From NCBI RefSeq assembly GCF_963259705.1, contig NC_081840.1, positions 6,443,062 to 6,507,061 of the forward strand: 64,000 bases of DNA, read 5' to 3'. Position numbers and translations under genes: made by a program. Source of the stretch: Myotis daubentonii. Lineage: Eukaryota; Chordata; Mammalia; Chiroptera; Vespertilionidae. Below, piece by piece: positions 51,567-61,914 of this stretch (its first letter is position 1; every line of letters begins with the position of its first letter). The notes under the pieces were generated by a model. The model was not told the DNA's origin and searched no databases. It saw only the letters and a program-made list of their open reading frames with translations.

Positions 51567-51645
51567 CTTGAGGAGAGGTCTTCCATGATGCATTCACTGT
51601 ACTAGTAGCTGAATCATACATGGTAGACCTGTTTTCAAGTATCAG
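51567..51645 (+). ncRNA. Strong candidate miRNA hairpin with miR-154-3p seed
   Basis: CTTGAGGAGAGGTCTTCCATG pairs with CATGGTAGACCTGTTTTCAAG over 21 positions with two mismatches; an inner CATTC/GAATC adds to the stem. The 3p AATCATACATGGTAGACC has the seed ATCATAC, identical to human miR-154-3p and miR-487a-3p. The unit end CAAGTATCAGATC is kept. It lies 290 bp downstream of the eroded mir-154 and before mir-496. Not known to me in human. Confidence 0.62.
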
Positions 51646-51860
51646 ATCTGGCCGCGACGAATCCCGGAGACGCCAACTTCAGGAACTAGCGTTCGGTTTC
51701 CGCGTGTGCATGCATGGTCACGCTGAGCGTGGGCATGTCCTCCATGGATGTCCCCTTGCCCCCACAGCTGTGTGTTGTTTGCTGCTAGGATGCCAGTCTC
51801 CTTGAAGAGGAGGGGGTCTCACTGTAGAACCACTTCATGATTGACAAGAGGGCATCCTGC

Positions 51861-51891
51861 CTGTGTGTGTGTGTGTGTGGGGGGGGGGGGC
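51861..51891. repeat. (GT)n followed by G12
   Basis: About nine GT units and then 12 G. An assembly-sensitive tract. Confidence 0.85.
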
Positions 51892-52094
51892 ATGCGATTC
51901 TCTGCGCACCTTGGTTGCAGTGTGTTGCTCCCTAAATGGCTTCCTGGATGGGGGTACTCATTTCTAAGGACCCTGGGTGGCACTCGGTGGGGACTTAACA
52001 GAAAGGGCGTGGCCCACAGAGCTTGTGTGTGACCGCCGGCGCGTTAACAGCATCCGTCCTCGGGCCTGTTGCCGGGGCTGCATCGCAGCCTGCA

Positions 52095-52198
52095 CCCTTG
52101 TCTGGTACTTGAATGGAGGTTGTCCATGGTGTGTTCATTTTATTCATGATGAGTATTACATGGCCAATCTCCTTTCAGTACTAAATTCTTCTCGGGAA
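52095..52198 (+). ncRNA. MIR496: mir-496 precursor
   Basis: TCTGGTACTTGAATGGAGG to TTCTTCTCGGG. The 3p TGAGTATTACATGGCCAATC matches human. The upper loop has TTATTCATG. Intact. Confidence 0.96.
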
Positions 52199-52635
52199 AA
52201 CTTCAGGAACGTTTCCGCCGGCGCCTGCCCAGGGTAAGGAAGCGGTCGTTTCACCCACGATGAGTGCTTTATGTGGAACTTGTGTTGCCGGCCCCGAATT
52301 CCTCACGTTTTAGATGAGACCGTGGTTTTCAGGTCATGGTTGCCCTCCCTTCCTTGGAGTCTCACAAGTGAACAGAGTGTATTGGTGGGTAACCTCGTTT
52401 TAGGGGGAAATCGTCTGGGAAATTGTCTCTCTGGTCAGCCAACAGCCCGATCAGGGAGACTTATGCAACATGTTACCGCCCCAGCCCCACCCATGTCCTC
52501 CCCCTCAGGGTGACCTCTGGGACTCAACGCTACCTCCAGGGAGGTGAGGGGAGGCTCCCGGGCAGTGAGAAGCAAAGGTGTTTGAAGACTGGTTCCATGG
52601 TGCCTGGTGTGCGCCCCCATGCTGACCTTTGATCT

Positions 52636-52687
52636 TTGACCAGAGGTTGCCCTTGGTGATTTCACTTGCTTTATCTATTTTTGTTTG
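52636..52687 (+). pseudogene. MIR377: mir-377 locus lacking the 3p arm
   Basis: TTGACCAGAGGTTGCCCTTGG and the TTTTTGTTTGAGTATC end identify mir-377 in its normal place after mir-496. The locus is 52 nt against 69 in human. The segment that should carry ATCACACAAAGGCAAC is missing: CTTTATCTA runs straight into TTTTTGTTTG. With the 3p guide and the pairing partner of the 5p arm gone, no hairpin can form. The DNA on both sides is normal array sequence. Confidence 0.85.
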
Positions 52688-53164
52688 AGTATCAAATCCT
52701 TCTGGGTTGGCTTCCAGGACCCCGCCCGCCTCTCCCAAGAACACGACTGGACGGTGTAGACGTGGGTGTAGATGTGGGTGTCGGCACCTCTCCAGTGGAC
52801 AAGACGGAGGTGATCAGAGAACGCAAGTGTGATTCCTGACGTGGACGCCTGGGCACGTGAGGATGGTGAGCCTGCTTCGCTTAGGACTTGGAACCCTCTT
52901 TGCGTCTCTGTTTTGACCATTGATCCCAAAGTCATTCTGCCTCCACCTCTTTTTCTCGGGAGCTATTTTGACCTTGTGGGAAAGAGTTTGCCCTCAACCA
53001 TTTTAAAGACTGCGGCTTCTCAATTCTCTGTTTCTCCTCTCTCCACCTCCCCCACCCCCTCAAACCCCCTGTGTTCGCTCTGTCTGTCTCTGATTTGTTT
53101 CCTTGCCTCCTTGTTTCTCACTCTCTCTCTGCCTTTCTCTCCCCCTGCCAAACAGCATTTTCTA

Positions 53165-53660
53165 TTTTCTCATGGGTTATGAAATGAATAGACGCTATCA
53201 GTATTTCGTCCCATTTGTATCAAATTATAGTGATAAAAATAATCAACACAAAATAAAACTAAAAACAAATGAAATGGCACCAAGTAAAGCATGTTCAATT
53301 GACTACAAATTGGCAGAAGAATCCAATTTTCTTGACAACATGTCAGCGGCACATCTGACCTGGGGAAATGGGACACGGTAGACATGGCGGCCGTGGGAGG
53401 AAATTGACGCTGGCGGGGGCTCTGGACGGCGCTGTTTGATGTAGGCAAAAGTACATGCAGGAACCGAATCTGCATTCAGATGTTTAAATGGAAAAGAATT
53501 GATCCTAATGAAAATGATTTGGGGGAAATAACAAGGGAAATAAAAGAAATGAAAACAGCTCAACAGCACAGTCAGGGAAACGAAACAGGGAATTGGATTA
53601 GTTTAATGGAATTCACTCTGAAAAACACATTTTTATGAAAATCAGTGTTGGCACAAATCT
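53165..53660. other. AT-rich non-coding block with a YY1-like site
   Basis: AT-rich island in GC-rich surroundings, with a GC-rich centre at 53370-53440 containing CATGGCGGC at 53383-53391, the core of a YY1 site. No array unit, no repeat that I recognise and no coding frame. May be conserved regulatory DNA; this is inference. Confidence 0.3.
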
Positions 53661-54177
53661 CATTAAGACAGTTGCATTCATGGGTGTTTGGCGAGGAGCA
53701 GACGGTCAGTAGACACTTGGAGTCAGACACAGTGTCCTTTACAGCACTGACCTTTTCTTTCTGTCCCAGGTCTTCCCAGGGCACCTCCCGGACGGACGTG
53801 CTGACTTCGGGGTGACCCCCGGTGAAGTGGGGTGCGTGTTGAGGCAAGCACGCGCCATCTTGGTCTGCTCCCTCTATCCCTCGTGGGGTTTGGGGTGACA
53901 TGCTGACTCCAGAGTGGGACAGAAACGCCTGGGTGAGTGGGGTCTCAGCCTGAAGGGCACATGGGAAGCTGGCCATCCCCAGGCATCTCCCTCCTTGAAC
54001 CCAGTGTTGGCACCTGACATGGGTCATGCCCACCCCACGGACATGTTCCTCATTGGTGCTGATTGTCACTTGTCGTAGAGGCAGAGCCTTGTGGGGGGGG
54101 GGGGAGGGTCTCCTGGGTGGGGGCTTCTGGGATCAAAGCCACTGCCTGGGATGAGGAAAGTGCTTGTCCTTGTCTGG

Positions 54178-54218
54178 CACGAACATTGCATGTGGGTCTC
54201 TTTGCAGATCAGTCCCCA
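54178..54218 (+). pseudogene. 3' arm remnant of a mir-323-like unit
   Basis: ACATTGCATGTGGGTCTC followed by TTTGCAGATCAGTCC parallels the mir-323a 3' arm and its TTTGCAGTATCT end. No 5' arm. Confidence 0.4.
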
Positions 54219-54426
54219 CTTTGGAGGACTTGCAGAGCCCTGCCGCCCAGGAGGTGGCCAGCAGGTCGAGTCCTCCCCCGAATAGGTGCCTGGGCGCAGC
54301 CCCGGGACACGCCCGAGTGTTGATGACCCGTGTGGCCTGGTGCGTGCGCCATCGGGGACCATCTCTGCGGCAGGTCAGTGTCCGCGCTTCCCGCAGGGCG
54401 GCTGTCCACAGTGTTCTTTCCTAGGT

Positions 54427-54514
54427 GGGGCCTCCGGCCGTGGTCGCTGAGCTGTCAGTCACTCCACAGCTCGCAGCATGGGTGGTGGGCGCAGAATCCA
54501 GATCCTGCTGTGGC
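54427..54514 (+). ncRNA. MIR541: mir-541 precursor, 5p diverged
   Basis: The 3p TGGTGGGCGCAGAATCC keeps the human seed GGTGGGC with three later changes. CACTCCACAGCTCGCAGCATG corresponds to the loop. The 5p arm, which should read AAAGGATTCTGCTGTCGG, is replaced by GTGGTCGCTGAGCTGTCAG, so pairing with the 3p is weak. Assigned by order between mir-377 and mir-409. Function doubtful. Confidence 0.7.
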
Positions 54515-54800
54515 CACGTCCTCTGCCCCTGACCCTGCGGCCAGGCCCTTATTCGGTGCCCTTCCTGGATGTGACGCTGGCACCCCTTTCAGGAGCGGAT
54601 CCCACCTGGATCTCCCGCGTAACTGCTGGGAAGGGTCTCTAGGTGCGGCTCATTCGGGGGACAGGATGGCTTTGGCCTGCGGGGAGCGGGGGTCCCTGTA
54701 GAGTGGGAAGGCCCGACGCGCAGTGCTCCAGGGCCCTTGGGGAGGGTCTTCTAGAAGCACAGCCACCTGGAAGCATCCGCCTTGAGCAGCTGAGCGTCCA

Positions 54801-54880
54801 TGGTACTTGGGGAGAGGTTACCCGAGCAACTTTGCATCCAGACGACGAATGTTGCTCGGTGAACCCCTTTTCGGTATCAC
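54801..54880 (+). ncRNA. MIR409: mir-409 precursor
   Basis: TGGTACTTGGGGAGAGGTTACC to CCCTTTTCGGTATCAC. The 5p AGGTTACCCGAGCAACTTTG and the 3p GAATGTTGCTCGGTGAACC match human. Strong stem ACCCGAGCAAC/GTTGCTCGGT. Intact. Confidence 0.97.
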
Positions 54881-54946
54881 ATTGCACCACAGAGGCCGTC
54901 CGGGAGGCGCGGCACCTCGGGGAAGAACGACGGGATCGGCGCCGCT

Positions 54947-55035
54947 CTGGGGTACAGGATGGGTGGTCGACCAGTTGGAAAGTAATTGTTTCTAATGTAC
55001 TTCACCTGGTCCACTAGCCGTCCGTATCCACTGCC
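54947..55035 (+). ncRNA. MIR412: mir-412 precursor
   Basis: CTGGGGTACAGGATGGGTGG to CCGTCCGTATCCACTGCC. The 3p ACTTCACCTGGTCCACTAGC and the 5p TGGTCGACCAGTTGGAAAG match human. The long loop TAATTGTTTCTAATG is unchanged. Confidence 0.97.
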
Positions 55036-55085
55036 GCCTGTGGCCCAGCCGGGCGCGGCCGCCGCCCCGCGCTCAGCACCTCTGC

Positions 55086-55168
55086 TGGTACCTGAAGGGA
55101 GATCGACCGTGTTATATTCGCTTTCTTGACTTCGAATAATACATGGTTGATCTTTTCTCAGTATCAAA
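55086..55168 (+). ncRNA. MIR369: mir-369 precursor
   Basis: GGTACCTGAAGGGAGATCGACC to TTTTCTCAGTATCAAATC. The 5p AGATCGACCGTGTTATATTC and the 3p AATAATACATGGTTGATC match human; one loop change (CTTTCTTGAC). Intact. Confidence 0.97.
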
Positions 55169-55261
55169 TCGCACCTCGGAGGACCTCTCGGAGATGGAGC
55201 CCTGTGGGGGTAGGAGTGGGGAGGGCCTTCCGTGCCACTGCCCCGAGGGTGGGAGGGAGAC

Positions 55262-55284
55262 GGGGCGGGGCGGGGCGGGGCGCG
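55262..55284. repeat. (GGGGC)n short tandem repeat
   Basis: Four GGGGC units followed by CGCGCTGCC. The DNA from 55.19 to 55.42 kb is CpG-rich, with a further GGCCACGGCCACAGCCACG tract at 55365-55391 just before mir-410. Confidence 0.85.
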
Positions 55285-55415
55285 CTGCCTGCCCTGTGTC
55301 CTCTCACAAGTGGTGTCTGGTTCACCCTCAGGGCTGCTCCCGGAGGCGACCAGCGGTGCTGCGGCGGCCACGGCCACAGCCACGGCCACGGCTCTGAATC
55401 GGCATCGTCACTCTG

Positions 55416-55495
55416 GGTACTTGAGGAGAGGTTGTCTGTGATGAGTTCGCTTTATTAATGACGAATATAACACAGATGGCCTATTTTCAGTACCA
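55416..55495 (+). ncRNA. MIR410: mir-410 precursor
   Basis: GGTACTTGAGGAGAGGTTGTC to CCTATTTTCAGTACC. The 3p AATATAACACAGATGGCC matches human except for a change near the 3' end (CTAT for CTGT). The 5p AGGTTGTCTGTGATGAG is identical. Intact. Confidence 0.97.
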
Positions 55496-55881
55496 CCTAC
55501 TCGCGCGCAGGGCCAGGCCCGAGGCTGGCCTCCTGCGGGGTACGTGCCTGCATGGGCTCCGCGTGTGACTTCTCTCATCCGTGCTGACATGTCTCGCCGA
55601 GTCCATCCTGGGAGAGCTACCTGGGGGCTCCCGGACCTTGGGGAGCAGGCGGGAGGGGTGTGTGTGGGAATCTGGGCATGCAGCATATTGCTTCATGTGT
55701 GAGGAATGATGCATGTTCAGTCTGTTTCCATGCCAGGGCCACTAGTCAGAGGGCTCCCTGAGCGCCCTCCGTGGGAGCGGGCATCTGCCCCTCTGTAGGG
55801 TGTCCCTCCGCGGGGACACGGGCATGGCCCACACCTCTCATCCCTCTGCCTCGGAGACCCCAGGCGGGCTAAGCCCTCGGG

Positions 55882-55966
55882 GAAGAGCGGCGGGCTGCTT
55901 GCTGTGCGTGAGCGTTCGCATGCTTCCTGACGCACAATACACAGTCGACCTCTTTAGTATCCATCC
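55882..55966 (+). ncRNA. Candidate mir-323-like hairpin between mir-410 and mir-656
   Basis: The 3' arm CACAATACACAGTCGACC then TCTTTAGTATCC resembles miR-323a/b-3p. The inner TGTGCGT pairs exactly with ACGCACA across a loop of about 20 nt. The outer part GAGCGGCGGGCTGCTTGC pairs with ATACACAGTCGACCTC at roughly two thirds of positions. Complete unit end. Not known to me in human. Confidence 0.45.
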
Positions 55967-56127
55967 CGCCTCGCATGCCTCCTGCACGACCACCGGCCCA
56001 GGAGGGCCCAGCATGTGCCCACTGGCATCCCATGGAACTGGGCCATCCCATGGCAGCAGGCGGGCGGGTGGCGGGTGGCGGGGCTGCCGCACGAGGAAGA
56101 AGCCTCCGTCGGGAGTGCTCTGCGCCT

Positions 56128-56212
56128 GGTACCTGACAGAGGTTGCCTGTGAGGTGTTCACTGTCTATACGATGAATATTATACAGTCAACCTCTTTCCG
56201 GTATCGAATCCC
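56128..56212 (+). ncRNA. MIR656: mir-656 precursor
   Basis: TGGTACCTGACAGAGGTTGCC to CTTTCCGGTATCGAATCC. The 3p AATATTATACAGTCAACC matches human; loop CACTGTCTATACG. It is the last known member. A short 3' arm remnant (CCACCTGGTCTATTAATTTTC) follows at 56300. Confidence 0.96.
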
Positions 56213-57129
56213 GCCGGGGACGACCTTCCCTTCGAGTGCTGACCCCAGGCGGCGGAAGCCTCTGCGTCGGGGCCCCAAGGCCCTGGCGTCGGACCTGGGC
56301 CACCTGGTCTATTAATTTTCCAGCTCCATCCTGTGCGGAGGGCTCCTGAAAGCACACGGAGCGGTCTCCCTGGCTCCAGAGCCCCTGGCTGCAGGCATGG
56401 GTGCTCGGGGGGCGGGGGACGTGGAGAGGGAGGATCCCCTGCGCTGGGCAGCCCCATTCTCCCCTAGCCTGGCCCTGCCCAGACCACATCAAGGTCACTT
56501 TGGTAGAGAAGGTTCTGGAAAGGTGAACCGCCAGAGCACCTCCAAAGGTGGAGGCAGGCCATTTGGTATTTGTTCCTGGTGGCCTGGGCCTCAGGGAGCC
56601 CTTTCTGAGGGGGGTGGGGCTGGGACTCTCCGGCTGCCCATTGCTGTATTGTCCCTGCTTACTGCCACCCCTAGCAGACTGCACGGCCACTCAGGTCTCA
56701 GGGCAGGAAGTTGTCCTGTCCCTGCTCTGTCCCCTGCCACGGGGCACAGGCCAGGCCCAGGGTAGAGCAACTGTGAGTGTTCCCTGACTAAGGAACTCAG
56801 GACCTCCGGGGCCTCTCAGGTTCATCCCTGGGTAAGTGCCCTGCGCAGAGGAGGCAGAGGAGGCCTGAGGTGTGGTGAGGAGCGCGAGCATATGGTAATC
56901 AGCTCTTAGACTAACATTCTTCCCGTTTGTTCAAAGCTGTCCGGTTTCCCCCTTTTCTGCCCCACTCAGGGTGTCATTGGAGAGCCTGAGGCCACAGGGA
57001 TCGGTCAGGTGGGCCTGGGCTTCCTGTCCACTTTCCAGGGGACCCCGAAGGGAGTGGCGAGTCCCAGTATAACCCAGCAGACAACCAGTGGAGCCCCCAA
57101 CATCCCAGCCAATCCTCCAGCGCTCGGGG

Positions 57130-57330
57130 CCCGGTGTCAGAGCTAATATTTTATGCATGGAACTGACTAAATGGGGACATTTGGAGACGAAAATTGCTGT
57201 TAATGCATCCACACATCTTCGGAATATATTACATGTGTGCGGGGGGGGGGGTGGGAGGCAACATCGGCCTTATTTAATAGCTCCAATGTATCCATCCCCA
57301 CGCCGCAGCAATAAAAAGCACGGTGCCCCC
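57130..57330. other. AT-rich block, possible conserved non-coding element
   Basis: ATATTTTATGCATGGAACTG, ACGAAAATTGCTGTTAATGC and CAGCAATAAAAAGCACGG stand in GC-rich DNA and are interrupted by a G run at 57240. No frame, no repeat and no hairpin of the array type. The look is that of conserved non-coding DNA, but conservation cannot be judged here. A similar block follows at 57480-57560. Confidence 0.3.
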
Positions 57331-58439
57331 CGGGTCTCCCAGGCCACCCCCCAGGCGGAGCATGGGGCACATCGGCCCCCACCTGGGAGTCACGCGTGAG
57401 ACAGATGTCAGCCCAGGGGACCAGGCGCTCGGCAGCGTGCATGTCCCGAACTCATTTTAAACCCGAAGAGGGTGACCCCATACTGCTCGGCGCAGAATTT
57501 CATTAAAAGCCAAATCACTGGTTTATCTACTGTTTGAGGATGAAAGCAAATAAACAAAGGGCCTCCCTCATCCGCCAGGCCGAGTGGAAATGCCTCCTCA
57601 CAGTGGCAGGGACGGAGGTGACTGGGGCCACCTCGGGCACCGCCCAGATCCGGCCTCGGTCCACACACCTGGCGAATAGGCATTTTCCTTCCTTGGAAAA
57701 ACCAGGGTGACGCGGCACCCAGGGCTAAGGTCCGCACGTGGGATTCAGTCCCTGAATGCTCGCTGCCACCCTGCCGTAGAGCTTCTGGAAGCCATGGCTT
57801 GGACTGTCCGGCCGGCTCATAGTAGGTGCTCCGCTAATGCCCGGCTCAAGGCTGGCCACAGACACCAGCACAAAGTAGGTGTTCAAGATGTGAGGGTATA
57901 TTGAATCGGATCTCTTTACCCCCAGGAGGCCCTGGGAGGACGTTTGTGGAATGAATAAATAACTGTGCTCTTGCAGGGAATAAAGAAGCAGAGAAACGAA
58001 GAAGGATTCAGGGAAGATGGACATAAATCTCCACCAAGGCTCTGCAGTCCAGGAAAGACCCCGCGGAGGGAGAGGTGCCATTTGTCACCGGTGGACAGGC
58101 TCGAGGGCCGGGAAGTAAGGGCGTGATGGAGGCTCGTTCATCATTTTCTCATTATCCAGCGACGTGGAAGGGCCGCACACGCGCAGCCTTACCACCCGTC
58201 ACGGAGACAGTGCAGGGCTGGTGGGGGAGGGGGGGCCCTGGGGAAGGGCAGGCCAGCTGGCTGAGAAGGCAGGTCCATCCTGAGGCCCTGGTTTGAGAGG
58301 CAGAGAGGACAGGAGCCACACAGGGTCACATGACCAGCCCAGGCAGGACTTTGGTGCCATTATGGCCGCAGGACCCACATGGGACCCTGCATTCTCCTAG
58401 CATGATCCCGAGGCAGGGGGACATCTGAAAGCCCACCTC

Positions 58440-58640
58440 GTGCCCTCATTTGTTGTTTTCATACCTATTCCCATGCCTTTGTTCAAGCGGCACCCCTGCT
58501 TGGACTGCCCCTCCCTCATCACCCTCCCGGACTCTGCCCCAGTGCCGCCTCCTACAGGAAGCCTCCCTGATCCACCCCAATACACACAAACAGCCTCAAC
58601 CTGCAGTCCGATGTCAGCCCTATGACCCAGAGATCAACAG
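58440..58640 (+). repeat. L2 LINE 3'-end fragment
   Basis: GCACCCCTGCTTGGACTGCCC, CCTACAGGAAGCCTCCCTGA and CCACCCCAATACAC match the order of L2 in + orientation. Confidence 0.5.
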
Positions 58641-59339
58641 GTGTCGACCTCCCTGCTAGCCCCTTTGGGGCCCCTGTGCCCAGGACGGAAGCTAGCCCAG
58701 GGGAGGTGCCGAGCCATGCTCATGGGTCTCGTCTTCTCTTCGCAGGCACACGGGACCGGACACTTGGCAGGGACGTCCCCATGGGTGGAGCCTTCGGTCG
58801 ATCCCAGCCATGAGCCGAAAGCTAGACCAGACCACTTCTGCCGGGAGTGACCTGGGCTGGGAGCCCGGCCTGACCGCGGATCATCCTTGGGTCTGGTAAG
58901 TGCCTGTCAGGGGGACCGCTAGGCTCTTCCATGTGGGCCTGGAGCAGAGCGGGGTTTGCCTGGGGCACGCCAGCTCTAGGGAGAGCCAACCCTGTTCTTA
59001 GGGCCGATGCCACTTGACTCTGGGCTCCAAACAGCGTTTGTGGAGTGAATGACTGACCGAAACGGGGCCTCCTGCCCCAGCCCAGAGCTCCATGCCCGCC
59101 CCACATGGCCTTCCCTGGGGCAGGACACCGCTGAGGGGGGCACGGAGCCTGGGGGTGGGAAACCGTCCAGGGTGCGGCTCTCGCCATCTGTGAGAGCTTC
59201 GTTTCTCTAACGCTCGAAAATAGATGTTTCTGTTATGCTCGCTGTTGGCAGGGGAGCGGCGGGGCCTGCCAAGGCCTGGGGGAGCCCGCCAGCCTGCTGA
59301 GTTTTACTGTACTAACAGTTGGGGGGGGGGGTGTCTCTG

Positions 59340-59470
59340 TTAACTTGAAATCCCCGATCAGTAAACATGCCAATTTAAAGTGTAATTAACTCAGGCCGGA
59401 AAATTTTCAGATTTGGACCGCTTTTCACAGTTGAGGTTGTTTTTCTTTTATTTATTTATCTCTTCCCGGG
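59340..59470. other. AT-rich block, possible conserved non-coding element
   Basis: CAGTAAACATGCCAATTTAAAG, TGTAATTAACTCAGGCC, AAAATTTTCAGATTTGG and a TTTATTTATTTATC end. No gene signal. Confidence 0.3.
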
Positions 59471-60469
59471 TGTGATGGTGTCTGTGGCAGGTTTTAGCCA
59501 GGAAAGATAGGATGGGGTGGGGTCTGAGTGGGGCGCAGGGTGGTGCGAAGAGGAAGGCAAAGAGGGGAGGTCTGCCCGAGACCCCGGGGCCCGGTGTCTG
59601 CATGGCCTTTCTGTCCGGGATGGTGGGTGCCCGGTGGGGAAGCTGAGGCAGAGGGAAGTAGGGGGCTTGCCCGTGTCGCTCTGACCCATCAGCTGGGCCC
59701 TGTGATGAGAATGGCGGGGTGCTGCTGTAGGGCCCCGGGCAAACACTGGGTCCTTCTGACGCCGTCCTTCTTGCCTCCCTCGCAGGCCCTGCTTGCTCCG
59801 AGCCCTCTCCTCCCATCTCCTGCTCCATTGGACTCCACAGTGGCCCCTGCTCCTGGAGATGGGACCACACAGCGGCCAGACCAGCGCCTTCTCCCGCCTC
59901 ACCAGGAACCACCACCGCTTAAAGGACCTGACTGAGCGCCCAGGGCGGTCCCTCCGTGTGGGACAGGCTGGACTTCTCTGTGGCCCGGGGAGGACTGTGG
60001 GCATGGGGGGGACCCAGGGCGCGGGGAGGCGTCCTGAGTGACAAACTCCAATGAAAGAGCCACCGACCCCCGACCGGGAAGGACAGAGGGGTCCCGCTCC
60101 GCCTTTTCAGCCCCTCGGACTGTTGTCAGCCTGTTTGAATAATAAACCCACAAGATAAAAGAACGCAATCTCTTTGTGTGTCTCTGTGTTCGGAGATGGC
60201 TGTAAGTGGGAGCTTGAGAGACAAAGGTCCCGGGCCTTCAGGAGGGGCCCTCGGCGGGGGGCATCTTCCAAAGGCGGGGTCTCCCTGCGGCGCCCCCCTG
60301 CCTGCGAGCCCACATTTCCAGGTGGAAGCGAGGGCCATAAAAAGACAAACTTCCTGGCGGTCTGAAGTCTGAGATGACTCCCCCAGCCGCTGCGTCAGTC
60401 CTCCCACCGGGGGCCGAGGCCGGGGCCCAGGGTCAGAGCCGGTGCCCACGCCTGGCTCTGCCAGCCTCC

Positions 60470-60620
60470 GCCTGGTCACGACGCAGCTGCTTGACGCAGC
60501 CGGCTGACTCAGAGGGCCCCGAGCGAGAGCCTCGTAAATTACATAATTACCTATGAAACCTGCCACCAGCGCAGCGGAAGGACGCGCTCGCCTGGCCGCG
60601 GTGACTCACTGTTTTCCCCA
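60470..60620. promoter_or_regulatory. Possible regulatory block with AP-1-like sites
   Basis: Two TGACTCA matches (GCTGACTCAGAG near 60504 and GGTGACTCACTG near 60600), GCAGCTGC E-box text and AAATTACATAATTACC, in CpG-rich DNA. Motif matches alone are weak evidence. Confidence 0.25.
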
Positions 60621-61109
60621 GAGCTGCCCACCCGCCTGCGCTCGCCCCCGCCTGGGTCTGGGCCGGCTGGTGGGGGGCGCGGGGGGCGCAGCTCCACTGC
60701 CCCCCAGCTCTGCCGCAAACACAAAGGCAGGCAGGCAGGCAGCCACCATCTTGCCGAGGGCTCTGGGTGGGGGCACCTTCCCCCGCCTCCTCTGCAGCCC
60801 CCCGTGGTCCTCACAGGGACTGTCCCCAAACCTTCCTTGGTCCCGACCGTCCATCTGCGGGATCATGGCCCCCATCACAGGCCTCGGGTGAGCCCAGCTG
60901 CTGGGATGACCCTCGAACCTCCTGCCACTCCCACGCAACGCCCCGTCTCCTCCAGGGCCCCTTGGTTGAGCAAAGTCTACCTTTGGAAAACCCCGTGAAC
61001 ATGACTGGGTCTGGGATGGGGCACGAGGGTGTGTATGCCCGGTGCGGGGGTGGGGGATGCTGGCGGGATGCTTTGGTAAAAATAGAAAACCGAGTAGGAC
61101 GGGGTCTGT

Positions 61110-61235
61110 GGGGTGGGCTCCGGATGAGGCCTTGGGTTCCAATCCAGCCTTTGTCACCCACTGGCACCGAGCCTCGGTTTCCTCACCCACAAATGGACGC
61201 ACCTGGTAGTGGGGGCGAAGTGAGCCGAGTTGGTG
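61110..61235 (+). repeat. MIR SINE fragment
   Basis: GGGTTCCAATCCAGCC, TTTGTCACCCACTGGC, CCTCGGTTTCCTCACCC, ACAAATGGACGC follow the MIR core in order. Confidence 0.6.
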
Positions 61236-61914
61236 CTCATTAAACTGGGGGCTCCCTCATGATGGCCCATGGATGGGAAGGGTCCCCACAGATCCTGACA
61301 TCAGTGCATCTGCAACCTGACTCACCCTGGCCCCGGGACCATCCCTCGCTGCTAGCCCCAGCGTCCAGGGGCTGTGCCCTCCCTGTCTGCTCCCTCACTT
61401 CTGAAGGCACCCCAAAACAGAACCAGGAATATGCTCAGAGCTGTGTCCAGATCCCAAGCAAAGCTCTGTAGGTCACAGAGGGCGCTGAGGGTCCCTTGAT
61501 GTGGGCGGGCCTTCTGGGAGCTCTGGGCCCCCATGTGAATAGATCTGTTAGTGTGGGGGTCTGTGGTCCGCTCAAGTCACCTCTTGGGGTGGTGGTAGGG
61601 GGTGGACAGGGCGGTCCTCAAGGCCCAGCCACCTTCCCAGTCCCACACGCCATCTTGGCTCACCCAAAAGCCCATCACTCATTCTCACTCCCAAAACTTG
61701 TGCTGAGGGGCTAGATTGGGGGTGGGGGTGGGGCAGGAAGGGCAGGTCCTTTTCCTACCAGGTCCCCATCCTGTCCCTCCTCCCTCATCACAGTCCCCCT
61801 GGAGCTAGCCCACCTTCTAATATTGACACAGCAGCCAATCTCTCTGGCTCTGCTCCTACTGTGTGCCAGGCAGGAGCTGGGTGCTGCCTTCAGACCAACC
61901 AGAGAGGGTCCTGG

